The notes under the pieces are model-generated. The model saw nothing but the letters and a program-made list of their open reading frames with translations. It did not search any database and was not told the DNA's origin. The position numbers and the translations under genes were made by a program. A DNA stretch of 64,000 bases from positions 744,001-808,000 of the forward strand of contig NZ_CP072115.1 in NCBI RefSeq assembly GCF_017639855.1, in the 5' to 3' direction. Each line of letters begins with the position of its first letter. Positions within the stretch are counted from its first letter, which is position 1. Positions 32,457-41,317 of the stretch are shown here, piece after piece. The stretch comes from Streptococcus sp. zg-86. GTDB taxonomy: Bacteria; Bacillota; Bacilli; Lactobacillales; Streptococcaceae.

Positions 32457-33110
32457 ATGAAAACCAAAACCTTATTGCTTGCTAGTCTCTTATCAGTTGG
32501 ACTATTAACAGCCTGCTCTACTCAAAAGGCAGATGATATGAAAAAATCAGATGAGAGTGCAATGATGAAAAAAGATGAGAAAATGTCTGACGAAAAGAAA
32601 GACATGAAAGACGAAAAGATGTCTGATAAAGATGATATGAAAAAAGACGAAATGAAAGAAGGAGAAAGTAAGATGATGAACGATGGAAAACCAGCCCCTG
32701 ATTTTAGTCTAGAAGGTGTAGACGGCAAGACCTATAACCTATCTGATTTTAAAGGGAAAAAAGTCTATCTAAAATTCTGGGCATCATGGTGTTCCATTTG
32801 TCTATCAACTTTACGGGATACAGATGACCTTGCAAGTCAAGTAGAAAACAAGGATTATGTCATTTTAACCGTCGTTTCTCCAGATCACATGGGTGAAAAG
32901 TCTGCAGAAGATTTCAAAAAATGGTATGATGGACTTGACTATACACACACTCCAGTTCTTCTTGATTCAAGTGGTAAATTATTGCAGGAATACGGTGTTC
33001 GTGCCTATCCAACCTCTGCCTTTATCGGTAGCGATGGTGTCTTAGTAGAAGTTCATCCAGGATTTATGGATAAAGCTGGTATCGAAGACAAGCTAAAAGA
33101 GATTAAATAG
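32457..33110 (+). CDS. Extracellular thioredoxin-like lipoprotein (Etrx type) with Met-rich linker
   Basis: A 217-residue lipoprotein: signal peptide with lipobox LTAC (C20), a very charged linker (about residues 24-76) with ten methionines among Lys/Asp/Glu, then a TlpA/AhpC-TSA fold starting PAPDFSLEGVDGK, with the redox motif C112-S-I-C115 in FWASWCSIC and a cis-Pro region RAYPTSAF. It should receive electrons from CcdA (upstream gene) and reduce MsrAB (downstream gene) outside the membrane. The linker is far richer in Met than normal for such spacers; whether it matters for redox chemistry or metal binding is open. Confidence 0.9.
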   Translation: MKTKTLLLASLLSVGLLTACSTQKADDMKKSDESAMMKKDEKMSDEKKDMKDEKMSDKDDMKKDEMKEGESKMMNDGKPAPDFSLEGVDGKTYNLSDFKGKKVYLKFWASWCSICLSTLRDTDDLASQVENKDYVILTVVSPDHMGEKSAEDFKKWYDGLDYTHTPVLLDSSGKLLQEYGVRAYPTSAFIGSDGVLVEVHPGFMDKAGIEDKLKEIK

Positions 33111-33119
33111 GAGGGCGAT

Positions 33120-34241
33120 ATGATCGATAAATCTAAAGTTTTCCTCATTATTGGAGGCGTATTAGTCCTTATAGCTGCTTTCTTATTCGGGAGTCGTTTA
33201 CTGAACTCATCCACAGCATCAACAGCGACTTCTCAAATAAAGGATACAGTGATGAATCAATCAAATGATGTGACAAGAAAGGAAAAGAAAGAGTCTATGA
33301 AAGAAGATATCAGAGAAATTTATTTAGCAGGTGGTTGTTTCTGGGGCGTAGAAGAATACTTCTCACGCGTTGCAGGAGTAGCAGATGCCGTATCTGGTTA
33401 TGCCAATGGAAAAGGAAGTACAACTAAGTATGAATTGATTAGTCAGACAGGCCATGCGGAGACAGTAAAAGTAACCTATGATAAAAATCAAATTTCCTTA
33501 CGTGAAATCTTGCTCCATTATTTCCGCATTATCGACCCGACTAGTGTCAATAAACAAGGAAATGACCGTGGAACACAGTATCGGACAGGTGTCTATTATA
33601 CAGATAAAGAGGATTCAAAGGTTATTGAAGAAGTCTTTGACGAACAAGCAAAGAAATTTGACCTCCCCCTTGCTGTTGAAAAAGGTGCCTTGGAAAACTT
33701 CGTAGAAGCAGAAGAATACCACCAAGACTACCTGAAGAAAAATCCGAATGGCTACTGCCATATCAACGTCAACCAAGCGAGCTATCCTGTCATTGACGAA
33801 AGTTTGTACCACAAACCAAGCGATGAGGAAATTAAGAAAATGTTGACGGCAGAAGAGTACGCTGTGACTCAAAAAAATGACACAGAACGTGCCTTTTCAA
33901 ACCGCTACTGGGATAAGTTTGATGAAGGGATTTATGTTGATATTGTGACGGGTGAGCCACTATTTTCTTCCAAAGATAAGTTTGATTCCGGTTGTGGCTG
34001 GCCAAGTTTTTCAAAACCAATCAGCCCAGATGTAGCAACTTACAAGGACGATCATAGCTTCAATATGGTACGGACAGAAGTTAGAAGCCGTGTTGGCGAT
34101 TCTCATTTAGGACATGTCTTTACAGACGGTCCAAAAGACAAGGGTGGTTTGCGTTACTGCATCAACAGTCTTTCTATTACCTTCATTCCAAAAGCAGAAA
34201 TGGAAAGTAAAGGCTACGGCTACCTCTTAGATTATGTGTAG
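33120..34241 (+). CDS. msrAB: Membrane-anchored MsrA-MsrB peptide methionine sulfoxide reductase
   Basis: A 373-residue fusion. A single N-terminal transmembrane anchor (about residues 7-28) is followed by MsrA with catalytic C73 in GGCFWGVEEYF (reduces S-sulfoxides), a linker, then MsrB with DSGCGWPSFSKPI and catalytic C347 in RYCINSLSI (reduces R-sulfoxides). It repairs oxidised methionines of surface proteins, using the thioredoxin-like lipoprotein of the preceding gene as reductant. Nine bases separate the two genes. MsrB Zn-binding CxxC pairs are not evident, as in many streptococcal MsrB domains. Confidence 0.95.
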   Translation: MIDKSKVFLIIGGVLVLIAAFLFGSRLLNSSTASTATSQIKDTVMNQSNDVTRKEKKESMKEDIREIYLAGGCFWGVEEYFSRVAGVADAVSGYANGKGSTTKYELISQTGHAETVKVTYDKNQISLREILLHYFRIIDPTSVNKQGNDRGTQYRTGVYYTDKEDSKVIEEVFDEQAKKFDLPLAVEKGALENFVEAEEYHQDYLKKNPNGYCHINVNQASYPVIDESLYHKPSDEEIKKMLTAEEYAVTQKNDTERAFSNRYWDKFDEGIYVDIVTGEPLFSSKDKFDSGCGWPSFSKPISPDVATYKDDHSFNMVRTEVRSRVGDSHLGHVFTDGPKDKGGLRYCINSLSITFIPKAEMESKGYGYLLDYV

Positions 34242-34336
34242 TAGACCCATTTGAAACTGAAACATCGTCTTTCCTAACTCCAATTATACTTGCGATTTTA
34301 GCAATCTAATGATCAGTTTCATTTGATGATACGAAC

Positions 34337-34364
34337 GATAAGGCGGGGAAACTCGCCTTATTTA
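34337..34364 (+). terminator. Terminator after msrAB
   Basis: ATAAGGCG and CGCCTTAT arms around GGGAAACT, then TTATGGTTT. The remaining intergenic bases (34242-34469) hold only the next promoter. Confidence 0.65.
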
Positions 34365-34431
34365 TGGTTTATTCGTTTGGTTTTATAGGAAATAGAACGT
34401 GACAGACGGTGTATGAAAGAGTCATTATTTC

Positions 34432-34440
34432 TGCTATACT
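34432..34440 (+). promoter_or_regulatory. Extended -10 of the two-component operon
   Basis: TGCTATACT ends 29 bases before the ATG at 34470. The -35 is weak. Confidence 0.5.
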
Positions 34441-34469
34441 AGAGGTAGGATCTCAGACAGGAGAATTGT

Positions 34470-35204
34470 ATGTATAAACTCATGATTGTAGAAGACGAAT
34501 ACCTTGTTCGACAAGGGATTTCATCCTTGCTTGATTTTGAAAAATTGGGGATGGAAGTTTTAGCAGAAGCAGAAAACGGTGTGGAGGCTTGGGAATTTTT
34601 CCAAAAAGAGCAGGCAGATATTCTACTAACCGACATCAATATGCCTCAGATGAACGGGATTCGCCTCGCACAGTTAGTTAGAGAGCAGTATCCAGAGACG
34701 CATATTGTGTTTTTGACCGGCTATGATGATTTTGACTATGCCCTCTCAGCTGTTAAATTGGGGGCAGATGACTATCTTCTCAAACCTTTTTCCAAGACAG
34801 ATGTGGAGGAGATGCTCGTCAAAGTAAAGATGAAGCTAGATAAGGAAGAAAAGCGGCAACAAATCAGTGATTTGGTCGAGCAGAGTGAAACATCCAGTCT
34901 CGCCCAGCTCATCCAAGAACGACTAGCTGATCAGGATTTATCACTCAAGTCTTTAGCACAGGACTTGGGATTTAGCTCCTCGCATCTCAGTGTGGTTTTG
35001 AAAAAAGAACTGGGCCTGCCCTTTCAGGACTATCTCATTCAGGAGCGGATGAAACGGGCTAAGTTACTGCTATTGACAACAGATTTAAAGATTTATGAAA
35101 TAGCGGAGCAAGTCGGCTTTGAAGATATGAATTATTTTTCGCAGCGCTTCAAGCAGATTGTGGGTGTGACACCTCGTCAATTTAAAAAAGGAGAGCAGAG
35201 ATGA
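34470..35204 (+). CDS. YesN-like response regulator (REC + AraC-type HTH)
   Basis: A 244-residue regulator. The receiver domain (1-120) has the acidic pair in VEDE and the phospho-acceptor D55 in LLTDINMP, plus K in YLLKPFSK. The C-terminal AraC-type double helix-turn-helix (about 145-240) ends IAEQVGFEDMNYFSQRFKQIVGV. It overlaps its kinase gene by four bases (ATGA). YesM/YesN pairs usually control carbohydrate uptake genes, but no sugar ABC operon adjoins it here, so its targets lie elsewhere. Confidence 0.9.
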   Translation: MYKLMIVEDEYLVRQGISSLLDFEKLGMEVLAEAENGVEAWEFFQKEQADILLTDINMPQMNGIRLAQLVREQYPETHIVFLTGYDDFDYALSAVKLGADDYLLKPFSKTDVEEMLVKVKMKLDKEEKRQQISDLVEQSETSSLAQLIQERLADQDLSLKSLAQDLGFSSSHLSVVLKKELGLPFQDYLIQERMKRAKLLLLTTDLKIYEIAEQVGFEDMNYFSQRFKQIVGVTPRQFKKGEQR

Positions 35205-36895
35205 AGCGGTTTTCTCTTTTTGTTCAGTTAGTGGTTTATGTGGCTGTTACCATGTTATTGCTGCTTGGTATTGTCGGTGCTGGTTACTATCATACGAGTT
35301 CGGATGTGATTCGAGAAACGACTGAGCAGAGTACACAACATACCATTTCCCAAAGCGGTCAATTTGTCCAGTCTTATTTAGAAAAATTAAAAGAAACGAC
35401 CAGTAGTTTGGCAAACCATGAACTAGTCAAGACTTACGCAGGAGATGCAACTGTAGAAAATGAGAGAGCGTTAAGAAAACTATTGGGCACGATTTTATCA
35501 ACAGATCGTGATTTGGTATCTGCCGTTCTCGTCACTAAATCAGGCCACCTAGTATCAACAGATGAAGCAGTTAGTATGAAAACCTCCAGTGACATGATGA
35601 AAGAAGCTTGGTACCAAGCCGCTATTCATGAACATGCCATGCCGGTTGTCACTCCTGCACGCCAAAATCTTTCTGAAGCCAATGAGAAATGGGTGGTGTC
35701 TGTCACCCAAGAAGTGGTGGATAGCAAGGGAGACAATCTAGCGGTTGTCCGTCTTGATATTGCTTATGATACTTTGACGGCTTATCTCGATAGCTTACAG
35801 CTCGGAGAAAAAGGCTTTACCTTTATTGTCAATAGCAATCATGAATTTGTCTATCATCCAAAGAAGAGTGTCTATTCATCTAGTGAGGAGATGAAAGCCC
35901 TAGAACCCTATATCCAAGAAAAGAATGGCTATGTTGACCAGGATAGTTCCTACGTTTATCAGTACCAGATCCCCCAGAGTGATTGGGTCATGATTGGGGT
36001 TTCTTCTATGGAAAATCTTCACCAACTGCAAGGTCAAGTGTTGACATCTTTTGTAGGAACGGGGCTGGTTGCCTTGGGAATTTGTCTTTTAGGAATTTGG
36101 TTCATTTTACGGCATTGGATTAAGCCTTTGCGGGCTTTACAGGAAACGATTTTGGCCATTGGAAATGGAAATGCCAGTTTACGAGCCAATGAGCAAGGGG
36201 CACCAGAATTGGTTGATTTGGCTCATCAATTTAACCGCATGCTGGATCAGATTGACAAATTGATGCTGGCAGTCAAAGAAGAAGAGCAAAATGTCCGCAA
36301 ATACGAGCTACAAGCTCTTTCTAGTCAAATCAATCCTCATTTTCTGTACAATACCTTAGATACGATTGTCTGGATGGCGGAGTTTAATAATAGTGAGAAA
36401 GTGGTTGAGGTAACCAAATCGCTCGCCAAGTATTTCCGTTTGGCGTTAAATCAAGGCAATGAACAGATTGCCTTAAAAGATGAGATTGACCATGTACGCC
36501 AGTATCTTTTTATCCAAAAACAGCGCTACGGGGACAAACTGACCTATGAAATAGAAGAAGATACGCGCTTTGATGATTTCCAATTACCCAAGTTGGTCTT
36601 GCAGCCCTTGGTGGAAAATGCCATTTACCATGGGATTAAAGAAATCAAGGGACAGGGCTTGGTGCGCGTGTTCGTTGAAGAAAGAGAAGACTTTCTTGTC
36701 GTGTCTATCTATGATAATGGTCGTGGTTTTATTGCGCATGATACGACCGAAAATCTTCTTGTAAAACTCGGTGGTGTTGGCTTAAAAAATGTGGACCAAC
36801 GCTTGCGTCTGCAGTTTGGACAAGGCTATCACATGGAAATTGATTCGAAATCAGATAGCCATACGAGAATCTCTCTTTTCTTTCCTAAAAAGTAG
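35201..36895 (+). CDS. YesM-like sensor histidine kinase
   Basis: A 564-residue membrane kinase: transmembrane helix at about 8-30, an extracellular Cache-like sensor domain (about 31-275), second helix (about 280-300), HAMP linker, then a HisKA_7TM/YesM-type kinase with the phospho-histidine H380 in SQINPHFLYNTLDT and an ATPase domain with N-box LVENAIYHG and G-boxes DNGRG and GVGLKNVDQR. It phosphorylates the AraC-type regulator encoded just upstream (four-base overlap). The ligand is unknown; the family senses sugars or envelope signals. Confidence 0.9.
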   Translation: MKRFSLFVQLVVYVAVTMLLLLGIVGAGYYHTSSDVIRETTEQSTQHTISQSGQFVQSYLEKLKETTSSLANHELVKTYAGDATVENERALRKLLGTILSTDRDLVSAVLVTKSGHLVSTDEAVSMKTSSDMMKEAWYQAAIHEHAMPVVTPARQNLSEANEKWVVSVTQEVVDSKGDNLAVVRLDIAYDTLTAYLDSLQLGEKGFTFIVNSNHEFVYHPKKSVYSSSEEMKALEPYIQEKNGYVDQDSSYVYQYQIPQSDWVMIGVSSMENLHQLQGQVLTSFVGTGLVALGICLLGIWFILRHWIKPLRALQETILAIGNGNASLRANEQGAPELVDLAHQFNRMLDQIDKLMLAVKEEEQNVRKYELQALSSQINPHFLYNTLDTIVWMAEFNNSEKVVEVTKSLAKYFRLALNQGNEQIALKDEIDHVRQYLFIQKQRYGDKLTYEIEEDTRFDDFQLPKLVLQPLVENAIYHGIKEIKGQGLVRVFVEEREDFLVVSIYDNGRGFIAHDTTENLLVKLGGVGLKNVDQRLRLQFGQGYHMEIDSKSDSHTRISLFFPKK

Positions 36896-36913
36896 TCCAT
36901 TTGAGCAGATTAG

Positions 36914-36942
36914 TTGAAGATAATGAGATGTTATGTTATTAT
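36914..36942 (+). promoter_or_regulatory. Promoter of the CsbD-like gene
   Basis: TTGAAG (36914-36919), 17 bases, TATTAT (36937-36942). The transcript would start near 36949, 25 bases before the ATG. Confidence 0.6.
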
Positions 36943-36973
36943 ATTGACTATAAAGAAAAAGGAGGACAGGGAT

Positions 36974-37210
36974 ATGTCAGAAGAAAAATTATCAGCAAAA
37001 TTGGACCAAGTAACTGGTGGCTTGAAAGAAGCAGCTGGAAAATTGGTTGGCGATAAAAAAACAGAAGTAGAAGGCCTTGTAGAAAAAACAGCTGGTAAAG
37101 CAAAAGAATTGGCTGATGAAGCAACAGATAAGGCAAAAGAACTTGCCGATGAGGCAAAAGGTGCTGTTGAAGGCGCTGTAGAAGGTCTTAAAAACGTTTT
37201 TGGTAAATAA
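36974..37210 (+). CDS. CsbD family stress-response protein
   Basis: A 78-residue, Lys/Glu/Ala-rich helical protein (MSEEKLSAKLDQVTGGLKEA, then GDKKTEVEG) of the CsbD-like family, whose members are abundant general stress proteins of unknown mechanism. The tail has a heptad-like repeat (KAKELADEATDKAKELADEA). The ATG at 36974 follows GGAGGA; an in-frame start at 36914 lies inside the promoter and is rejected. It is monocistronic, with its own promoter and a strong terminator. Confidence 0.82.
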   Translation: MSEEKLSAKLDQVTGGLKEAAGKLVGDKKTEVEGLVEKTAGKAKELADEATDKAKELADEAKGAVEGAVEGLKNVFGK

Positions 37211-37232
37211 TGCTTTTGTAATGCTTACCCCC

Positions 37233-37256
37233 ATACCCCGCAAGGGGTATTTTTTT
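37233..37256 (+). terminator. Terminator of the CsbD-like gene
   Basis: ATACCCC, GCAA tetraloop, GGGGTAT, then TTTTTT. Confidence 0.92.
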
Positions 37257-37303
37257 ATAGGAACAGCCTATTAAAAAATGTTGTGAATTTCTGAGCATAA
37301 TTA

Positions 37304-37333
37304 TTGTAATCGGTATCAACTGTATAGTATAAT
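37304..37333 (+). promoter_or_regulatory. Promoter of nox
   Basis: TTGTAA (37304-37309), 18 bases, TATAAT (37328-37333). A half-match to the Rex box (TTGTGAA, 37281-37287) lies just upstream but its second half is missing. Confidence 0.6.
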
Positions 37334-37376
37334 GTAACTTGTAAAAAAATATTTTTTAGGAAAGTGAGATTTACTT

Positions 37377-38747
37377 ATGTCTAAAATCGTTGTTGTTGGT
37401 GCAAACCACGCTGGTACAGCTTGTATCAAAACTATGTTAACAAACTATGGTGCAGATAACGAAATTGTTGTATTTGACCAAAATTCAAATATTTCTTTCC
37501 TCGGTTGTGGAATGGCACTATGGATTGGTGAGCAAATCTCTGGCCCAGAAGGCTTATTCTATTCTGACAAAGAGCAATTGGAAAGCCTTGGTGCAAAAGT
37601 ATACATGAACTCACCAGTTGAGTCTGTAGATTATGACAAAAAAGAAGTACATGTTCTTTTAGAAGATGGTAGCAAACATGTTGAAAGCTACGACAAATTG
37701 ATTTTTGCAACTGGTTCACAACCAATCTTGCCACCAATCAAAGGTGCTGAAATCAAAGAAGGTTCACGTGAATTTGAAGCAACTCTTAAAAATCTTCAAT
37801 TTGTTAAGTTGTACCAAAACTCAGCAGATGTGATTGAGAAATTGAAAGATGAAGACATCAAACGTGTAGCAGTTGTTGGTGCAGGTTATATTGGTGTTGA
37901 ACTTGCAGAAGCCTTTGAACGCAAAGGGAAAGAAGTTATCTTGATTGACGTTGTGGACACTTGCTTGGCAGGTTACTACGACCGTGATTTGACAGATATG
38001 ATGAGCAAGAACCTTGAAGACCACGGTATCCAATTGGCATTTGGTCAAACTGTACAAGCAATTGAAGGTGACGGCAAAGTAGAACGTATCGTAACAGATA
38101 AAGAAACATTTGATGTGGATATGGTCATCTTGGCTGTTGGTTTCCGTCCAAATACTGGTCTTGGCGATGGTAAGATTGAACTCTTCCGCAATGGTGCCTT
38201 CCTTGTAAACAAAAAACAAGAAACGAGCTTGAAAGATGTTTATGCAATCGGTGACTGTGCAACTGTCTATGACAACTCAATCGGTGATACAAACTACATC
38301 GCTCTTGCAACAAACGCTGTTCGCTCAGGTATCGTAGCAGCCCACAACGCATGTGGAACTGAATTGGAATCAATCGGTGTACAAGGTTCAAATGGTATTG
38401 CAATCTATGACCTTAAGATGGTTTCAACTGGTTTGACACTTGAAAAAGCACAACGCTTCGGTTATAATGCAGCTGTTACTGAATTTACAGATAACCAAAA
38501 ACCAGAATTTATCGAACATGACAACTTCCCAGTAACCCTTAAAATCGTTTATGATAAGGATACACGTGTTGTTCTTGGAGCGCAAATGGCTTCGAAAGAA
38601 GACATGTCAATGGGTATCCACATGTTCTCATTAGCTATCCAAGAAAAAGTAACAATCGAACGCTTAGCGCTTCTTGATATCTTCTTCTTGCCACACTTCA
38701 ACAAGCCATACAACTACATCACAATGGCAGCCTTGGGTGCAGAATAA
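37377..38747 (+). CDS. nox: H2O-forming NADH oxidase
   Basis: A 456-residue flavoprotein that reduces O2 to water with NADH, regenerating NAD+ and removing oxygen. Features: N-terminal FAD motif VVVGANHAGTA, the single redox cysteine C44 in SFLGCGMALW (forms the sulfenic acid), the NAD-binding GAGYIGVELAEA, second FAD motif YAIGDCATVYD, and the conserved C-terminal dimer region IFFLPHFNKPYNYIT. Codon use is biased to a few codons, consistent with high expression. It is monocistronic, with its own promoter and terminator. H2O2-forming variants have the same layout; the length and C44 context favour the water-forming enzyme. Confidence 0.95.
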   Translation: MSKIVVVGANHAGTACIKTMLTNYGADNEIVVFDQNSNISFLGCGMALWIGEQISGPEGLFYSDKEQLESLGAKVYMNSPVESVDYDKKEVHVLLEDGSKHVESYDKLIFATGSQPILPPIKGAEIKEGSREFEATLKNLQFVKLYQNSADVIEKLKDEDIKRVAVVGAGYIGVELAEAFERKGKEVILIDVVDTCLAGYYDRDLTDMMSKNLEDHGIQLAFGQTVQAIEGDGKVERIVTDKETFDVDMVILAVGFRPNTGLGDGKIELFRNGAFLVNKKQETSLKDVYAIGDCATVYDNSIGDTNYIALATNAVRSGIVAAHNACGTELESIGVQGSNGIAIYDLKMVSTGLTLEKAQRFGYNAAVTEFTDNQKPEFIEHDNFPVTLKIVYDKDTRVVLGAQMASKEDMSMGIHMFSLAIQEKVTIERLALLDIFFLPHFNKPYNYITMAALGAE

Positions 38748-38761
38748 GGAAATGTATGCGA

Positions 38762-38790
38762 AAAGACTGGACAAATCGTTCAGTCTTTTT
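38762..38790 (+). terminator. Terminator of nox
   Basis: AAAGACTG and CAGTCTTT arms around an 11-base loop, followed by T residues. Confidence 0.8.
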
Positions 38791-38805
38791 CATTTGCCTG
38801 ATTTT

Positions 38806-38814
38806 TGATATAAT
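38806..38814 (+). promoter_or_regulatory. Extended -10 of pcrA
   Basis: TGATATAAT, about 80 bases before the pcrA ATG. No good -35 is seen. Confidence 0.5.
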
Positions 38815-38892
38815 AAAGAAATTGGAAGTCTTGAAAATCAATGCGACAGTGCTTGCTTGGTTTCTGATGAGGGTAAGAGATAAGGAGAGAAG

Positions 38893-41163
38893 ATGAATCC
38901 GTTACTAAATGGAATGAATGATAGACAATCGGAGGCAGTTCAAACGACAGAAGGACCTTTGTTGATTATGGCAGGAGCAGGTTCTGGTAAGACACGGGTC
39001 TTGACGCACCGGATTGCCTATTTGATTGATGAAAAATTAGTCAATCCTTGGAATATTTTGGCGATTACCTTTACCAATAAGGCAGCTCGGGAGATGAAAG
39101 AGAGGGCTTTTGCGCTCAATCCTGCAACGCAAGATTGCTTGATTGCGACCTTCCACTCCATGTGTGTACGGATTTTACGCCGAGATGCTGATCACATTGG
39201 CTACAATCGCAACTTTACCATTGTCGACCCGGGTGAGCAGCGGACCTTGATGAAGCGGATTTTGAAAAATCTTAATTTAGATCCGAAAAAATGGAGTGAA
39301 CGCTCCATTCTAGGTACAATTTCGAATGCCAAAAATGATTTGATTGATGAAGTAGCCTATGAAAGTCAGGCAGGTGATCTGTATACGCAGATAGTTGCTA
39401 AATGTTACACGGCCTATCAGAAAGAATTGCGTATGAGTGAGGCAGTTGATTTTGATGATTTAATCATGCTGACCCTGCGTTTATTTGATCAACATCCAGA
39501 TGTACTAACCTATTATCAGCAAAAATTCCAGTATATCCATGTCGATGAGTATCAAGATACCAACCATGCCCAATACCAATTGGTCAAGCTCCTTGCTTCT
39601 CGTTTTAAAAATATCTGTGTTGTAGGAGATGCAGACCAGTCTATCTATGGCTGGCGTGGGGCGGATATGCAGAATATCCTTGATTTTGAAAAAGATTATC
39701 CAGAGAGTAAGGTCGTTTTATTAGAAGAAAATTATCGCTCGACTAAGACAGTCTTGCAAGCGGCTAATGATGTGATCCAAAACAATCGCAACCGTCGTCC
39801 GAAAAATCTCTGGACACAAAATGACGAAGGCGAGCAGATTACCTACTACCGAGCACGAGATGAGCAGGATGAGGCGCTTTATGTTGCTACTCAGATAGAT
39901 GAAGTGGTACGAGCTGGTCGAAAATATCGGGATGTTGCAGTCTTGTACCGTACCAATGCCCAATCTCGTACCATTGAAGAAGCTCTTTTAAAAGCTACTA
40001 TTCCCTATACCATGGTCGGTGGAACCAAGTTCTACAGCCGTAAGGAAATTCGTGATGTCATTGCCTACTTGAATGTCATTGCAAATCCTGCGGATAATCT
40101 GTCGTTTGAGCGGATTGTCAATGAGCCAAAACGTGGAGTGGGACCTGGTACGGTGGATAAACTTCGTGATTTTGCCCAAATGCAGGAGCTATCGTTACTG
40201 GAAGCAAGCCAACAGATTATGCTGTCTGGTATTAGGGGCAAGGCTGCGCAAGCTATCTTTGACTTATCCCACTTACTCTATCAGTTGCGAGACCAGTTAG
40301 ATGAGCTGTCGATTACGGATCTGGTAGAAGCTGTTTTGCAAAAGACGGGCTATATGGAAGCCCTCACTGTGCAAGCAACATTAGAAGCTAATGCTCGAAT
40401 AGAGAACTTGCAGGAATTTCTTTCTGTGACCAAGCATTTTGATGAGGAATCGGAGATGGAAGGTGAGTCAGGTCTGGATACCTTGAGCCGCTTCCTCAAT
40501 GATCTAGCCCTGATTGCAGATACGGATGACGGAGACCGAGAGAGTTCAGAAGTGACCTTGATGACCCTACATGCGGCAAAGGGCTTGGAATTTCCGGTAG
40601 TATTTTTGATTGGAATGGAAGAAAATGTCTTCCCGCTCAGTCGGGCTGCTGAAGATGAGGATGAATTAGAAGAAGAACGCCGTTTGGCCTATGTGGGAAT
40701 TACGCGGGCAGAAAAGCAGCTTTATTTAACAAATGCAAATTCACGCCTGCTCTTTGGTCGCAGTAGCTACAACCAGCCTAGTCGCTTTATTAGAGAAATA
40801 TCGAGTAATTTGTTGGATTACCAAGGCTTAGCAAGACCTGCCAATACTGCTTTTAAGGCGTCCTACGTCAATGGTCAGATGAGCAAATTTGGTCAAGGTA
40901 TGAGTTTACAGCAGGCCATTCAATCGCGCAAGTCTCAGATTCAGCCACGCAGTTTGGGAGAAGAGTTGCCTTTTGGAAAATCCAGCTCCTCTGCGCAAAC
41001 AGACTGGGCAGTAGGCGACATTGCGGTTCACCGCAAATGGGGACGAGGAACGGTTCTTGAAGTGACTGGTAGCGGAGCGAGTCAAGAATTGAAAATCAAT
41101 TTCCCAGACTTGGGGCTGAAAAAAGTCTTAGCCAGTCTCGCACCAATTGAGAAAGCAGACTAA
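38893..41163 (+). CDS. pcrA: ATP-dependent DNA helicase PcrA/UvrD
   Basis: A 756-residue SF1A 3'-5' helicase for DNA repair and removal of recombinase filaments. Motifs in order: Q-motif (LNDRQ-type, here GMNDRQSEAV), Walker A AGAGSGKT (27-34), Ia FTNKAAREM, Walker B VDEYQDTNHAQ, motif III GDADQSIYGWRGAD, motif IV NYRSTKT, motif V TLMTLHAAKGLEF, motif VI YVGITRAEKQLYL. The C-terminal part ends with the Tudor-like RNA-polymerase-binding region (VGDIAVHRKWGRGTVLEVTG). Length is normal. It is followed by a terminator and then a large repeat array. Confidence 0.96.
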   Translation: MNPLLNGMNDRQSEAVQTTEGPLLIMAGAGSGKTRVLTHRIAYLIDEKLVNPWNILAITFTNKAAREMKERAFALNPATQDCLIATFHSMCVRILRRDADHIGYNRNFTIVDPGEQRTLMKRILKNLNLDPKKWSERSILGTISNAKNDLIDEVAYESQAGDLYTQIVAKCYTAYQKELRMSEAVDFDDLIMLTLRLFDQHPDVLTYYQQKFQYIHVDEYQDTNHAQYQLVKLLASRFKNICVVGDADQSIYGWRGADMQNILDFEKDYPESKVVLLEENYRSTKTVLQAANDVIQNNRNRRPKNLWTQNDEGEQITYYRARDEQDEALYVATQIDEVVRAGRKYRDVAVLYRTNAQSRTIEEALLKATIPYTMVGGTKFYSRKEIRDVIAYLNVIANPADNLSFERIVNEPKRGVGPGTVDKLRDFAQMQELSLLEASQQIMLSGIRGKAAQAIFDLSHLLYQLRDQLDELSITDLVEAVLQKTGYMEALTVQATLEANARIENLQEFLSVTKHFDEESEMEGESGLDTLSRFLNDLALIADTDDGDRESSEVTLMTLHAAKGLEFPVVFLIGMEENVFPLSRAAEDEDELEEERRLAYVGITRAEKQLYLTNANSRLLFGRSSYNQPSRFIREISSNLLDYQGLARPANTAFKASYVNGQMSKFGQGMSLQQAIQSRKSQIQPRSLGEELPFGKSSSSAQTDWAVGDIAVHRKWGRGTVLEVTGSGASQELKINFPDLGLKKVLASLAPIEKAD

Positions 41164-41241
41164 TCCTTATTACTAAGCGAACTCGAAGAGTGTTCAATCC
41201 AATTACAAAGTCGTAGTCCTACCGTTGCACCATACGCATTG

Positions 41242-41278
41242 AAAAACACTTAGAAATCATAGTTTCTAGGTGTTTTTT
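41242..41278 (+). terminator. Terminator of pcrA
   Basis: AAAAACACTTAGAAA pairs with TTTCTAGGTGTTTTT, with T residues at the end. Confidence 0.85.
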
Positions 41279-41317
41279 AGCTGAACAAGGAAATGTTAAA
41301 GGGACTAGAAGAACAGT

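Noticed and set aside
37281..37300. Rex-binding site upstream of nox
   Set aside because: Only the left half (TTGTGAA) matches; the right half (TTCACAA) is absent, so the call would be unsupported.
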